Virus record (IMG/VR): IMGVR_UViG_3300025674_000106
Span: 1-40,791 of that record
Reading direction: 5' to 3' (one strand)
Length of the DNA: 40,791 nt
From: a virus
Shown: one piece after another, positions 1 to 6,939 of the stretch
Numbering within the stretch: the stretch's first letter is position 1
Layout of the letters: each line of letters opens with the position of its first letter
The notes under the pieces: generated by a model
The model's input: the letters and a program-made list of their open reading frames with translations, nothing else
Database searches by the model: none
What the model was told of the DNA's origin: nothing
Made by a program: the position numbers and the translations under genes

Positions 1-2
1 CT

Positions 3-911
3 GGTAAGTCAGCTCCTAGCTATAGTTTAAGTGAAGATGATGATTATGATCCAGATGCTGAACAAGATGATGAAAATGTTGGTATGGGATATGATGATGA
101 AGGTAGACCATTAGGGGAAGCTAAAGATCCTCGACAGATTGAAGCTGAGAGAGAAATAAGAGATCAAGCTAAGGTATTTTTCCTCCAAAAATTACGTAGA
201 GGTGAAATTGATACCCTACCTGAAGATCCATTTCAAGCATATATGGACATGTTAACTCAATCAGCAATCGATCATGAGGAAGAAACTTTAAGAAGAGAAA
301 TAGACGAAAATAAAATGGATGAAATTAATGAAAGACTTAACGTAGCTAGAGATGCTCTTACGAAAGTATATAAGGAATTAGGAGCTACTACATTTTCCAA
401 AATGATTCTTAATTTAAGAGATGAGAATGTTTTAGATGAACTGGCAAATGAAATGGGAAATCAATATCGAGGTGTAATGCAGGAAGCTCGTGATTATAGA
501 ATGACTTATCCTAGTTATAAAGTTGAAGAATTTAACGCTATTGGAGATATGGCTCAAAATGGTATCTTAAATTTATTAGCATTTGCTGAACAGCATAAAC
601 CAGAATTAGCAGGTAAACTTAAATCCTTAGTAAATGACGTAACGGAAGTTATCTATGATGATATGGAAGAATTCGATACTCAACCTAGAATTAGTGTTAA
701 AGAAACTATTAAGGAGCAAGTAGATAAGATGGTAGGGGATGCTGTAAAAGTATTTCAGAAAGAAGGTGGTGCATTAGGAGTAAAAGCTTTAGAAGATGGT
801 TTAGAAATTAATACTAGAAAGGCCAAGGCTCTTCTTAAATCTATGATTAATAGAGATTTAGTTTTTCTTCATAGAGACGGAGATTATATTCTTAAAGAAA
901 CAAATTCTTAA
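3..911 (+). CDS. Unknown acidic helical protein, 5' end outside the window
   Basis: The reading frame is open from the first bases of the window, so the true start lies upstream; an internal ATG at 84 is only the first in-window methionine. The visible part begins with an Asp/Glu-rich stretch, continues as a long, mainly helical charged region, and ends in about 45 residues (VKALEDGLEINTRKAKALLK, then a basic-hydrophobic strand pair) that read like a winged-helix turn. I do not recognise the family. It ends just before a TATTTATT element and a small hairpin that precede the next gene. A DNA-binding or scaffold-like role would be a guess. Confidence 0.8.
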   Translation, partial: GKSAPSYSLSEDDDYDPDAEQDDENVGMGYDDEGRPLGEAKDPRQIEAEREIRDQAKVFFLQKLRRGEIDTLPEDPFQAYMDMLTQSAIDHEEETLRREIDENKMDEINERLNVARDALTKVYKELGATTFSKMILNLRDENVLDELANEMGNQYRGVMQEARDYRMTYPSYKVEEFNAIGDMAQNGILNLLAFAEQHKPELAGKLKSLVNDVTEVIYDDMEEFDTQPRISVKETIKEQVDKMVGDAVKVFQKEGGALGVKALEDGLEINTRKAKALLKSMINRDLVFLHRDGDYILKETNS

Positions 912-918
912 TATTTAT

Positions 919-942
919 TCCCACACATGACTTTTAGTGGGA
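919..942 (+). other. Small hairpin covering the GTG start of the next gene
   Basis: TCCCAC (919-924) pairs with GTGGGA (937-942) around a 12-base loop. The 3' arm contains the proposed GTG start codon at 937, and the loop contains an out-of-frame ATG at 927. No T-run follows, so it is not a convincing terminator. It may limit initiation at 937, or may be fortuitous. Confidence 0.3.
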
Positions 943-1260
943 CACGAAATTATAAGGATAAATACTCACTTCCAAGACTTAATCGGATGGATAGCAGTAA
1001 TTGGAGGTATTACTGTGGGGCATGTCTTTATGCAAATTCAAAAAGATGATAAAATAAAATTTCTAGACGCCTGGGTTCATGAGGATTATAGACGTATGGG
1101 TATTTATAGATCTTTATGGGATACACGATGGAAATATGTTAATAACACATACTCCAATAAAACTATTTATGCATGGTGTTTACCCATGTCTCTTCCACTT
1201 TTAAAAGAAAAAGGATTCGTTGAAGGCGACACTTGCGTGTACGTTGAAAAGAAAATTTAA
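937..1260 (+). CDS. GNAT-like N-acetyltransferase, short
   Basis: A 107-residue protein with a GNAT-like core: a strand around ITVGHVF (about residues 25-31), then AWVHEDYRRMGIYRSLW (about 45-61), which resembles motif A, where acetyl-CoA is bound by an R/Q-x-x-G-x-G/A loop (here RRMGIY). The family transfers acyl groups to amines; the substrate cannot be told. The chosen start is GTG at 937 because the frame is closed by TGA at 928 and the next in-frame ATG (1030) would remove the first strands. An ATG at 927 in another frame gives only a 40-residue peptide, so a small indel in this region is possible. Shorter than typical GNAT proteins (about 140-160 residues). Confidence 0.55.
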   Translation: MGHEIIRINTHFQDLIGWIAVIGGITVGHVFMQIQKDDKIKFLDAWVHEDYRRMGIYRSLWDTRWKYVNNTYSNKTIYAWCLPMSLPLLKEKGFVEGDTCVYVEKKI

Positions 1261-1261
1261 A

Positions 1262-1299
1262 GGCTTCCTCGGAGTTGCTTGGCTTCCTCAGAGTCGCTT
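1262..1299. repeat. Two tandem 19-bp units upstream of a host-type promoter
   Basis: GGCTTCCTCGGAGTTGCTT (1262-1280) is followed directly by GGCTTCCTCAGAGTCGCTT (1281-1299); 17 of 19 positions match. The units are clearly more GC-rich than their surroundings. They lie in the gap before the DUF932 gene and overlap the candidate -33 element, so an operator role is possible. Confidence 0.6.
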
Positions 1300-1309
1300 C
1301 GTATATTTA
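1278..1309 (+). promoter_or_regulatory. Candidate host-type (Bacteroidota) promoter for the DUF932 gene
   Basis: CTTG (1278-1281), exactly 20 bases, then TATATTTA (1302-1309). The Bacteroidota primary-sigma consensus is TTTG, 19-21 bases, TAnnTTTG, so this differs mainly in the last base. The downstream gene starts at 1343, giving a leader of about 25-30 bases. No experimental support. Confidence 0.45.
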
Positions 1310-1342
1310 CGTCATTGTTAAAATGATTAAATAGTAAATGTT

Positions 1343-2128
1343 ATGGAATTTTTAAGTAAAAATGATTTGAGAAGTTTAGTGCCTTCAGTATTCAGTAAAG
1401 CTCCTTCAGAGGGTCTTTCAGAAAAATACGTTCACATCCCCACTGAGGATGTATTGGATGATCTAGAAACATTAGGTTGGAAACCTGTTAAAGCTCAACA
1501 AATTAAGGTTCGTAAGAGTAGTAAAAATACTTGTAAACACTTTATCACACTCCAAAACCCAGATATCCAAATTACTGGTAATGATGGTGATATAGTTTTT
1601 CCTCAAGTATTACTTATTAACTCACATGATGGTAAATCATCATTTCAATTCCGAGTTGGATTATTTAGATTAGTTTGTTCTAATGGTTTAGTTATTTCAA
1701 CTGAAGATTTTGGTAGTATGAAAATTCGACATATTCATTATAATTTTGAAGAATTACAAAATACTATTAATGGTATTATGGAACAACTTCCATTAACAGT
1801 TGATTCAATGAATAAAATGAAAAGAATTAAGTTGGATCAAGATCAATTAATTGAGTTTGCTAAAAAAGCTGTTTCAACTCGTTTTTCAGAAGATAAATTA
1901 AAAGCGATTACTATTGATTACAAAGAATTACTTGAGCCAACTCGTAATGAGGATGCTGATGGTTCGCTTTGGTCAACATTTAATTTACTTCAAGAAAAAG
2001 TAATTCATGGAATGTTTGAGTATAATCACGGAGTTAAAACCCGTAAAGTTCGTAAAATTAAGAACTTCGCTCAAAATCAAAAAGTTAATCAAGAGTTATT
2101 CAATATGGCGCTTGAGTATGTAAACTAA
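1343..2128 (+). CDS. DUF932 family phage protein
   Basis: A 261-residue protein with the hallmarks of DUF932 (phage/plasmid-like protein family): LSEKYVHIPT near residue 25, KHFITLQ near 65, LLINSHDGKSSFQFRVG near 91-107 and LFRLVCSNGLVIS near 108-120, followed by RHIHYN and a helical C-terminal half. Members occur in many phages, plasmids and mobile elements, but their biochemical role is not established. It has its own candidate host-type promoter and a strong terminator, making a one-gene unit. Seven of its ten arginine codons are CGN, unlike the AGA-dominated structural genes, which suggests early expression or separate acquisition. Confidence 0.85.
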   Translation: MEFLSKNDLRSLVPSVFSKAPSEGLSEKYVHIPTEDVLDDLETLGWKPVKAQQIKVRKSSKNTCKHFITLQNPDIQITGNDGDIVFPQVLLINSHDGKSSFQFRVGLFRLVCSNGLVISTEDFGSMKIRHIHYNFEELQNTINGIMEQLPLTVDSMNKMKRIKLDQDQLIEFAKKAVSTRFSEDKLKAITIDYKELLEPTRNEDADGSLWSTFNLLQEKVIHGMFEYNHGVKTRKVRKIKNFAQNQKVNQELFNMALEYVN

Positions 2129-2143
2129 TTGATTACTTAGATT

Positions 2144-2170
2144 AATACCCCCTATATTGGGGGTATTTTT
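2144..2170 (+). terminator. Rho-independent terminator after the DUF932 gene
   Basis: AATACCCCC (2144-2152) pairs with GGGGGTATT (2159-2167), a 9-bp perfect stem with a 6-base loop, followed by a short T-run. It lies 16 bases after the stop codon and before the next promoter-like element. Confidence 0.85.
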
Positions 2171-2172
2171 CT

Positions 2173-2182
2173 ATATTTATAA
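2173..2182 (+). promoter_or_regulatory. ATATTTATAA element (candidate phage late promoter)
   Basis: ATATTTATAA follows the terminator and ends 8 bases before the ATG at 2191. One of eight such elements (one with G in the first position) that stand before gene groups in this window. Confidence 0.5.
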
Positions 2183-2190
2183 AAAAAACA

Positions 2191-2538
2191 ATGCCTACAT
2201 ATACTCCCGAAGAATTAAGAGAAGGACAAGATGTAAGTTCTTTAACAGCAGCAACAACATTTCAGTTTACAAATACAGGTAATTCATCTTATTTTTTCAT
2301 TGAACAAATTACAGATAGAAATACAGATGGATCGTATAATGTAAATGTTACAGATTATGCTGCGGGTTCATTTAGTAATTTTACTGGGTTAATTGAAAAA
2401 GGGATAGTACAAAATAGATTTAAATTTGGAATTTCAATTCCTACAGGTAGTTCTTCTGTAACCTTTACACCCACTAATACTTCAGGAGCAGGAGATATTA
2501 AATTAAAAGGAACAGGAAATATTGAATTAACTTTTTAA
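2191..2538 (+). CDS. Unknown beta-rich protein, probably a virion component
   Basis: A 115-residue protein rich in Ser, Thr, Asn and Gly with alternating hydrophobic residues, typical of small beta-sandwich virion proteins. No family is recognised and there is no signal peptide or membrane segment. It starts 8 bases after a candidate late promoter and is followed closely by two more small genes, so late expression is likely. Virion role is inferred from composition and context only. Confidence 0.7.
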   Translation: MPTYTPEELREGQDVSSLTAATTFQFTNTGNSSYFFIEQITDRNTDGSYNVNVTDYAAGSFSNFTGLIEKGIVQNRFKFGISIPTGSSSVTFTPTNTSGAGDIKLKGTGNIELTF

Positions 2539-2546
2539 TTAAAATT

Positions 2547-2732
2547 ATGGCTAAAGAAGTACAAGAACACATACACCTTTTAAATAAGTTGGCTAAATTA
2601 GCTATTATCAAAGATGAACTATGGTCATTCCACCCAGATAACCCAAAAAAAAGAAATATAAAGCAGGAATATGAGATTTTATGTAGTGAAATTGCTGGTT
2701 TAGAGGGGGAATTAGCTGCTTTGCATTCCTAA
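2547..2732 (+). CDS. Small unknown helical protein
   Basis: Sixty-one residues, predicted by eye to form two helices (HIHLLNKLAKLAIIKDEL and KQEYEILCSEIAGLEGELAA) separated by a Pro/Asn/Lys turn; a helical hairpin or small coiled coil. It follows the preceding gene by 8 bases and begins with the A-rich leader aaaattATG common in this phage. No family recognised. Confidence 0.6.
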   Translation: MAKEVQEHIHLLNKLAKLAIIKDELWSFHPDNPKKRNIKQEYEILCSEIAGLEGELAALHS

Positions 2733-2743
2733 TATATAAAATT

Positions 2744-3184
2744 ATGATTAATCTTCCTCGTATATTTTCCTTATTTTCTAATAATGAAGATTTAGATGGT
2801 ACCCCCATTGATGTAACCTCATATGAAGATTTTACAGCTACTCCAATTTTTTGGGTAGCTATGTTTAGAAAACTTATAAATGGTTATAAAAATATAGGTA
2901 ATGATTTTATTAACAATATTATAAAAGATGATTCTTCTCTGGATTCGGATGATATTTTAAAGGCATACGAATTTTTAACTTTTACCAGAGCCCAGAATTA
3001 CATAAAAAATATTGATCTAAGTGAATCCACACATAAGGAAGCTTTATTAAGATATAAGGGAGAATTAATGGATATAGCATTATACGAGTCACTTTTATTT
3101 TTTGAGGGTATAGAAGAATATGAAAAGTGCTTAACTCTTAAAAAAATTATAGATTTCTATAAAATTTCTTCACAAAAAACGTGA
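2744..3184 (+). CDS. Unknown helical protein
   Basis: A 146-residue, largely helical protein. A Thr/Pro/Asp-containing N-terminal 40 residues is followed by helices including FWVAMFRKLINGYKN (about 37-51), a DSSLDSDDILKAYEFL segment and a C-terminal helix around ECLTLKKIIDFYKIS. No recognised motif. It is the last gene of the small group that begins at 2191, preceded by the aaaattATG leader. Confidence 0.65.
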   Translation: MINLPRIFSLFSNNEDLDGTPIDVTSYEDFTATPIFWVAMFRKLINGYKNIGNDFINNIIKDDSSLDSDDILKAYEFLTFTRAQNYIKNIDLSESTHKEALLRYKGELMDIALYESLLFFEGIEEYEKCLTLKKIIDFYKISSQKT

Positions 3185-3287
3185 TTCCCCCAGATATTTT
3201 TCGTACCTTCAGAACATGTTTTAAGAAACATAAATAGGTTATGAGAAAAAATAGGTATTAAAGGTTTTAAAATTATAAAATTAAAAT
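3185..3287 (+). promoter_or_regulatory. Non-coding gap of 103 bases, possible promoter region
   Basis: The gap holds a weak hairpin ATGTTT-TAAG-AAACAT (3216-3231), a CATAAATA octamer (3229-3236) that resembles T4/cyanophage late promoters in the sense orientation, and two similar AATAGGTTA/AATAGGTAT strings. The ATATTTATAA element is absent. Which of these drives the next gene, if any, is uncertain. Confidence 0.3.
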
Positions 3288-3497
3288 ATGAGAAATAGAG
3301 AATACTTCTTTCGCAAACTACAAACTATTCAAACCAAACTAACAGTTGTTAATAATATGGTTTCCAGAAACACCCACCCTAGGGATATTAAAAACGAATT
3401 AGATAATATTAATGATGTAGTAGAAGATATTGCTACTCAGCTAGAGCGTGAACCTTTAGATGGTAGAGAACTTAATAATACTTCTAACATACGTTAA
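3288..3497 (+). CDS. Small unknown helical protein
   Basis: Sixty-nine residues with heptad-like hydrophobic spacing across two helices (FFRKLQTIQTKLTVVNNMV and NELDNINDVVEDIATQL), suggesting a helical hairpin or oligomeric coiled coil. It stands 3 bases before the HD-domain gene and is preceded by an A-rich leader without a Shine-Dalgarno sequence. No family recognised. Confidence 0.6.
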   Translation: MRNREYFFRKLQTIQTKLTVVNNMVSRNTHPRDIKNELDNINDVVEDIATQLEREPLDGRELNNTSNIR

Positions 3498-3500
3498 AAT

Positions 3501-4256
3501 ATGAAATTAACAGCAGAACAAATCCAGTCAAACTGGGATGAATTTTTGGGTAATATAAAAAAATATATTACAGGAGAGCGTCAACAAAAATTATTAGATT
3601 TTTATAAAAAATATGAGGAAAGAATATCACTCATGCCCGCTGCTCATAAAAAAGAATACCATAATGCATTTCCAGGAGGTTATGTTGATCATGTAAATAG
3701 AGTTGTAGCAGCATCACTCAAAATTTATGATGTATGGTGTGAATTCGAAATGGATAGATCTACATTTACTATTGAAGAATTAGTATTCTCAGCTATCAAC
3801 CATGATTTAGGTAAAATGGGTGATGAAAATAATGCTTCATATATCCCCCAGACCGATAAATGGAGACGTGAAAAGTTAGGAGAAGAATATATGTTTAATA
3901 AAGAGGTACCTTTTTCATCTGTTCCAGACAGGGGGTTATTTATGTTACAATCTCATGGTGTTTCATATACATTTAATGAAATGTTAGCTATTCAAACTCA
4001 TGATGGTTTATATGATGATGCTAATGCCAAATATTTAAAAGTATTTATGCCCGAACAGAAACCACGTACTAGTTTACCCTACATTTTACATCAGGCAGAT
4101 TTACTGGCAGCACGAATTGAATTTGAAAAAGAATGGTTATCTAAATTTAATTCCTCCTCACCCCTTCCTCCTACTAAACCTTCTACCTCAGCTAAGAAAA
4201 AGGCATTATCATCTGTTAGTAGTTCAGGTTTAAAAAATATGTTAGATAATTTATGA
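3501..4256 (+). CDS. HD-domain metal-dependent phosphohydrolase
   Basis: A 251-residue protein with an HD-superfamily metal-binding pattern: H64 in GGYVDHVNRVV, the HD pair H101-D102 in INHDLGKMG, H167-D168 in THDGLY and a final D200 in LHQADLLAARIE. These proteins hydrolyse phosphate esters or (d)NTPs and cyclic nucleotides; the substrate cannot be read from the sequence. The last 40 residues are a Ser/Pro/Lys-rich low-complexity tail ending in a short helix. Its stop overlaps the start of the following membrane protein by 4 bases (ATGA), and the late sigma gene follows, so it may act in nucleotide metabolism before the late switch. Confidence 0.8.
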   Translation: MKLTAEQIQSNWDEFLGNIKKYITGERQQKLLDFYKKYEERISLMPAAHKKEYHNAFPGGYVDHVNRVVAASLKIYDVWCEFEMDRSTFTIEELVFSAINHDLGKMGDENNASYIPQTDKWRREKLGEEYMFNKEVPFSSVPDRGLFMLQSHGVSYTFNEMLAIQTHDGLYDDANAKYLKVFMPEQKPRTSLPYILHQADLLAARIEFEKEWLSKFNSSSPLPPTKPSTSAKKKALSSVSSSGLKNMLDNL

Positions 4257-4570
4257 TTAATTACATTATAATAGGAATATTAGTAATTTTATTAGGGGTA
4301 TTAGGGTATGCCACACTTAATTTATTACGTAAAAATGAAACAGCAGAAGACCTTATTATAGGTTATTTAGGTTATTTAGAAAGGTTATCACAAGTTATTG
4401 AACTAACAGATGAAAAATTAAAAAAGTTAGACAATAAAGGTTCATTTAAATCAGACGATGAAATAGGTTTTTTCTTTAATCAGGTTATGGAATTACAAAA
4501 AATTCTTAATGAATTTAATATCAAAACCTTAGAAAAAGATGGACCGAATAATAGCCAAATACAAAGCTAA
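4253..4570 (+). CDS. Small single-pass membrane protein with coiled-coil tail
   Basis: A 105-residue protein with one N-terminal membrane helix (residues 3-24, INYIIIGILVILLGVLGYAT) followed by RKNE, suggesting the remainder is cytoplasmic, and then helical charged segments. No lipobox or cleavable signal is evident. It overlaps the HD gene by 4 bases and the late sigma gene by 32 bases, so translation of the three is probably coupled. Function unknown; spanin or holin roles are not supported by the length or by lysis genes nearby. Confidence 0.7.
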   Translation: MINYIIIGILVILLGVLGYATLNLLRKNETAEDLIIGYLGYLERLSQVIELTDEKLKKLDNKGSFKSDDEIGFFFNQVMELQKILNEFNIKTLEKDGPNNSQIQS

Positions 4571-5309
4571 AAAACAAAAAAGAAGATATTTTACTAAAGA
4601 TACTGAAGATGCAATAGTTAGGTATAATAGAAGTAGTGATCCTAAAGAAAGAAGTGACATTTATGAAGGTTATATACATTGGCCTTTTTATAAATTAACA
4701 GAAAACATAATTCATACATTTAAATTTTATAATACGGATGTAGAAGATTTAGAGGATTTACAACATGAAATAATTACATTTCTTCTTTCCAAAATACATT
4801 TATTTGATCCTTCTAAGGGTGCTAAAGCCTATTCTTATTTTGGTACTATAGTAAAAAGATATCTTATAGTATATAATGAAAAAAATTACAAAAAATTAAT
4901 TAGTAATTATTCATTAAGTCAAAATGATGATTCATCCTGGGATGAATCAAATCCCATTACTTCCCATCCTAAAATGCAATACGAGGTGGACTTAGAATGG
5001 GGGGATTTATCTTTTAATGGATATACTCAAAAAGATAGATTATCCTTATTTATGGATTATTACATCAATTATTGTTCCAGTAACTTAAATAATTTATTTC
5101 CTAAACCTGAGGATGCAAAGGTAGCAGATTGTATTTTAGAGTTATTTAGAAAAAGAGATAATATAGATGTATTTAATAAAAAAGCTTTATACATTTATAT
5201 TAGAGAAATGATGGATGTTAAAACCCCTCAAATAACTAAAAATGCTAAAGTATTATACTCTATTTTTGATGAAAAATATGAGAAATTTAATGAATTAGGA
5301 GGATTTTAA
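4539..5309 (+). CDS. 55: Late-transcription sigma factor, T4 gp55-like
   Basis: A 256-residue protein whose middle matches the gp55 sort of sigma-2 region: DVEDLEDLQHEIITFLL (about 67-83), LFDPSKGAKAYSYFGTIVKR (about 88-107) and YLIVYNEKNYKK. In T4, gp55 replaces the host sigma factor and recognises a single -10-like element at late promoters with help from the sliding clamp and gp33. The protein is longer than T4 gp55 (185 residues), with an extra acidic middle and C-terminal helical part. Its start overlaps the upstream membrane-protein gene by 32 bases. It is the obvious candidate reader of the ATATTTATAA elements here; that pairing is inference. Confidence 0.75.
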   Translation: MDRIIAKYKAKKQKRRYFTKDTEDAIVRYNRSSDPKERSDIYEGYIHWPFYKLTENIIHTFKFYNTDVEDLEDLQHEIITFLLSKIHLFDPSKGAKAYSYFGTIVKRYLIVYNEKNYKKLISNYSLSQNDDSSWDESNPITSHPKMQYEVDLEWGDLSFNGYTQKDRLSLFMDYYINYCSSNLNNLFPKPEDAKVADCILELFRKRDNIDVFNKKALYIYIREMMDVKTPQITKNAKVLYSIFDEKYEKFNELGGF

Positions 5310-5327
5310 TAATATTTAACCCTTTAT

Positions 5328-5337
5328 ATATTTATAA
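5328..5337 (+). promoter_or_regulatory. ATATTTATAA element (candidate phage late promoter)
   Basis: ATATTTATAA ends 5 bases before the ATG at 5343, directly after the late sigma gene and ahead of the spike and baseplate genes. Confidence 0.5.
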
Positions 5338-5342
5338 GAAAA

Positions 5343-5699
5343 ATGGGGTTATTAGATTCCATAATATTTAAGGATAAAAAATTTTCCGATTTGTTGGAAG
5401 AAATCTATGATTTACAACAACAAAAAAATACCCAAGTAACTGCTTTAATACAAGAATTAAAACCTTTAGTACAAGAAATAGGTGATGCTACTTTAATAGT
5501 TCCTTTAATTAAAGAATACTTAGAAATTAGCATTAAAAATAATGAACAGTTAGTTAAAATGGCTGGTATAGTACAAAGGACTTTACAATCTAGTTCATCC
5601 GGTGATGAATTTGGCTTATCAGATGAAGAAAAAGAACAATTACTTAATGGTTTAGAAGGTACTATAAAAGAATTAACGCAGGGGGATGGCAAAGAGTAG
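5343..5699 (+). CDS. Unknown helical protein in the baseplate operon
   Basis: A 118-residue, nearly all-helical protein with long heptad-like stretches (SDLLEEIYDLQQQK, LIQELKPLVQEIGDATLIVP) and an acidic C-terminus. It overlaps the spike gene by 14 bases and stands first after a candidate late promoter, so it probably works with the tail or baseplate, perhaps as an assembly chaperone or small structural part. No family recognised. Confidence 0.65.
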   Translation: MGLLDSIIFKDKKFSDLLEEIYDLQQQKNTQVTALIQELKPLVQEIGDATLIVPLIKEYLEISIKNNEQLVKMAGIVQRTLQSSSSGDEFGLSDEEKEQLLNGLEGTIKELTQGDGKE

Positions 5700-6939
5700 A
5701 ACAGGTTTATCATCTTTAATGTCATCAACAAGAACCCCTTCAAGGAAAGGAGGGATTTTTGCTGCTAGGGTATTATTAACTATGTATGATCAAACTAGTA
5801 ACCCTTATTTATTTTCTACAATAGGAGCTTGGTCGTCTATAGGAAGTATTTTTTTTAAAAAAATGACTCAACAAGCTGGGACAGCAGTAGATGTAAATAA
5901 CATAGCAAAACCTCTTTTTCCTAACTTTAAAAATTATCCTTTAAAAGACGAAATAGTTTACGTAATAGCTCTACCAGATGCAAATGCTGGGGAGGATCCA
6001 AATGATATTACTTATTATTATTTCCAACCTATAAATTTATGGAATAGTAATCACCATAATGCTTTACCCAATCCCCTAATTAATGATACTCTTCCTGAAT
6101 CCCAAAAACAAGATTACCAACAAACTATAGCAGGAGCTGTAAGAAGGGTAACTGACGGAAGCACAGAAATAGATTTAGGAAATACCTTTATTGAACGGTC
6201 AAATATTAAACCCCTCCAATCATTTGAAGGAGATATTATACATGAAGGTAGATGGGGGCAAAGTTTAAGATTTGGATCAACAGTTAATAATTCGGGTGTC
6301 CCTAATCCATGGTCTGTTTCTGGTTTAAATGGTGATCCTATTACTATTTTAAGAAATAACCAATATGATGACAATAAAGATCCTTGGATACCTCAAGTAG
6401 AAGACATAAATAAGGATGAAAGTAGTATTTACCTTACTTCTACTCAAAAAATCCCTATAGAGGTATCTTCAAAATCTTATACATCTTTTGATAAAGGATT
6501 AGAACCTAAATCTCCTAAAGAATACTCGAACCCTCAAATTATTTTAAATTCAGGTAGATTATTATTTAATTCATATGATGACAGTATTTTATTAACATCT
6601 GATGATTCTATTAATTTAAATGCTCAAGAATCTGTTAATATAGATGCTGTAGAAGGAGTATCTATTTCTGTAGGGAAAAATTCGGAAATAACTTTAGGTA
6701 GTAATGATTTTGGTGTTATAGAGCCTGTTATTTTAGGTGATAAATTTTTAGCGGATATAGAAAATTTAGCCAATATTTTATTTACTTTAGGTAATAATTT
6801 TGAATTAATTCCTATGTTAACCGAAAATAATGAATCAAATAATGAGTTATTAGATATAGGAGGTAATATTAAAAATGCTGCCCAAAAGATTCTTAATAAT
6901 ATTGATAATTATAAATCTAAAACTACTTTTTCTAAATAA
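5686..6939 (+). CDS. Baseplate spike/hub protein, gp5-like
   Basis: A 417-residue protein with features of phage spike proteins. The N-terminal half includes the region YYYFQPINLWNSNHHNALP (about 107-125) and the block FEGDIIHEGRWGQSLRFGS (about 180-198), which resembles the OB-fold part of gp5/VgrG-type spikes. Residues about 285-345 form short alternating repeats (DDSILLTSDDSINLNAQESV, NIDAVEGVSISVG) like the triple beta-helix needle of these proteins. T4 gp5 also carries a lysozyme domain; no such domain is visible here. It is followed without a gap by the 869-residue protein. The spike would pierce the outer membrane at contraction. Confidence 0.7.
   Translation: MAKSRTGLSSLMSSTRTPSRKGGIFAARVLLTMYDQTSNPYLFSTIGAWSSIGSIFFKKMTQQAGTAVDVNNIAKPLFPNFKNYPLKDEIVYVIALPDANAGEDPNDITYYYFQPINLWNSNHHNALPNPLINDTLPESQKQDYQQTIAGAVRRVTDGSTEIDLGNTFIERSNIKPLQSFEGDIIHEGRWGQSLRFGSTVNNSGVPNPWSVSGLNGDPITILRNNQYDDNKDPWIPQVEDINKDESSIYLTSTQKIPIEVSSKSYTSFDKGLEPKSPKEYSNPQIILNSGRLLFNSYDDSILLTSDDSINLNAQESVNIDAVEGVSISVGKNSEITLGSNDFGVIEPVILGDKFLADIENLANILFTLGNNFELIPMLTENNESNNELLDIGGNIKNAAQKILNNIDNYKSKTTFSK

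Noticed and set aside
1262-1299. Tandem repeat as a mini CRISPR array
   Set aside because: Only two units, directly adjacent with no spacers, and no cas genes.
3229-3236. CATAAATA as the main late promoter type of the phage
   Set aside because: Sense-orientation TATAAATA/NATAAATA is found only here and overlapping the ATATTTATAA elements at 20880 and 36311; it is not repeated before the other gene groups.
4253-4570. Membrane protein as holin or spanin
   Set aside because: One N-terminal membrane helix with a long cytoplasmic tail does not fit either, and no endolysin is near.
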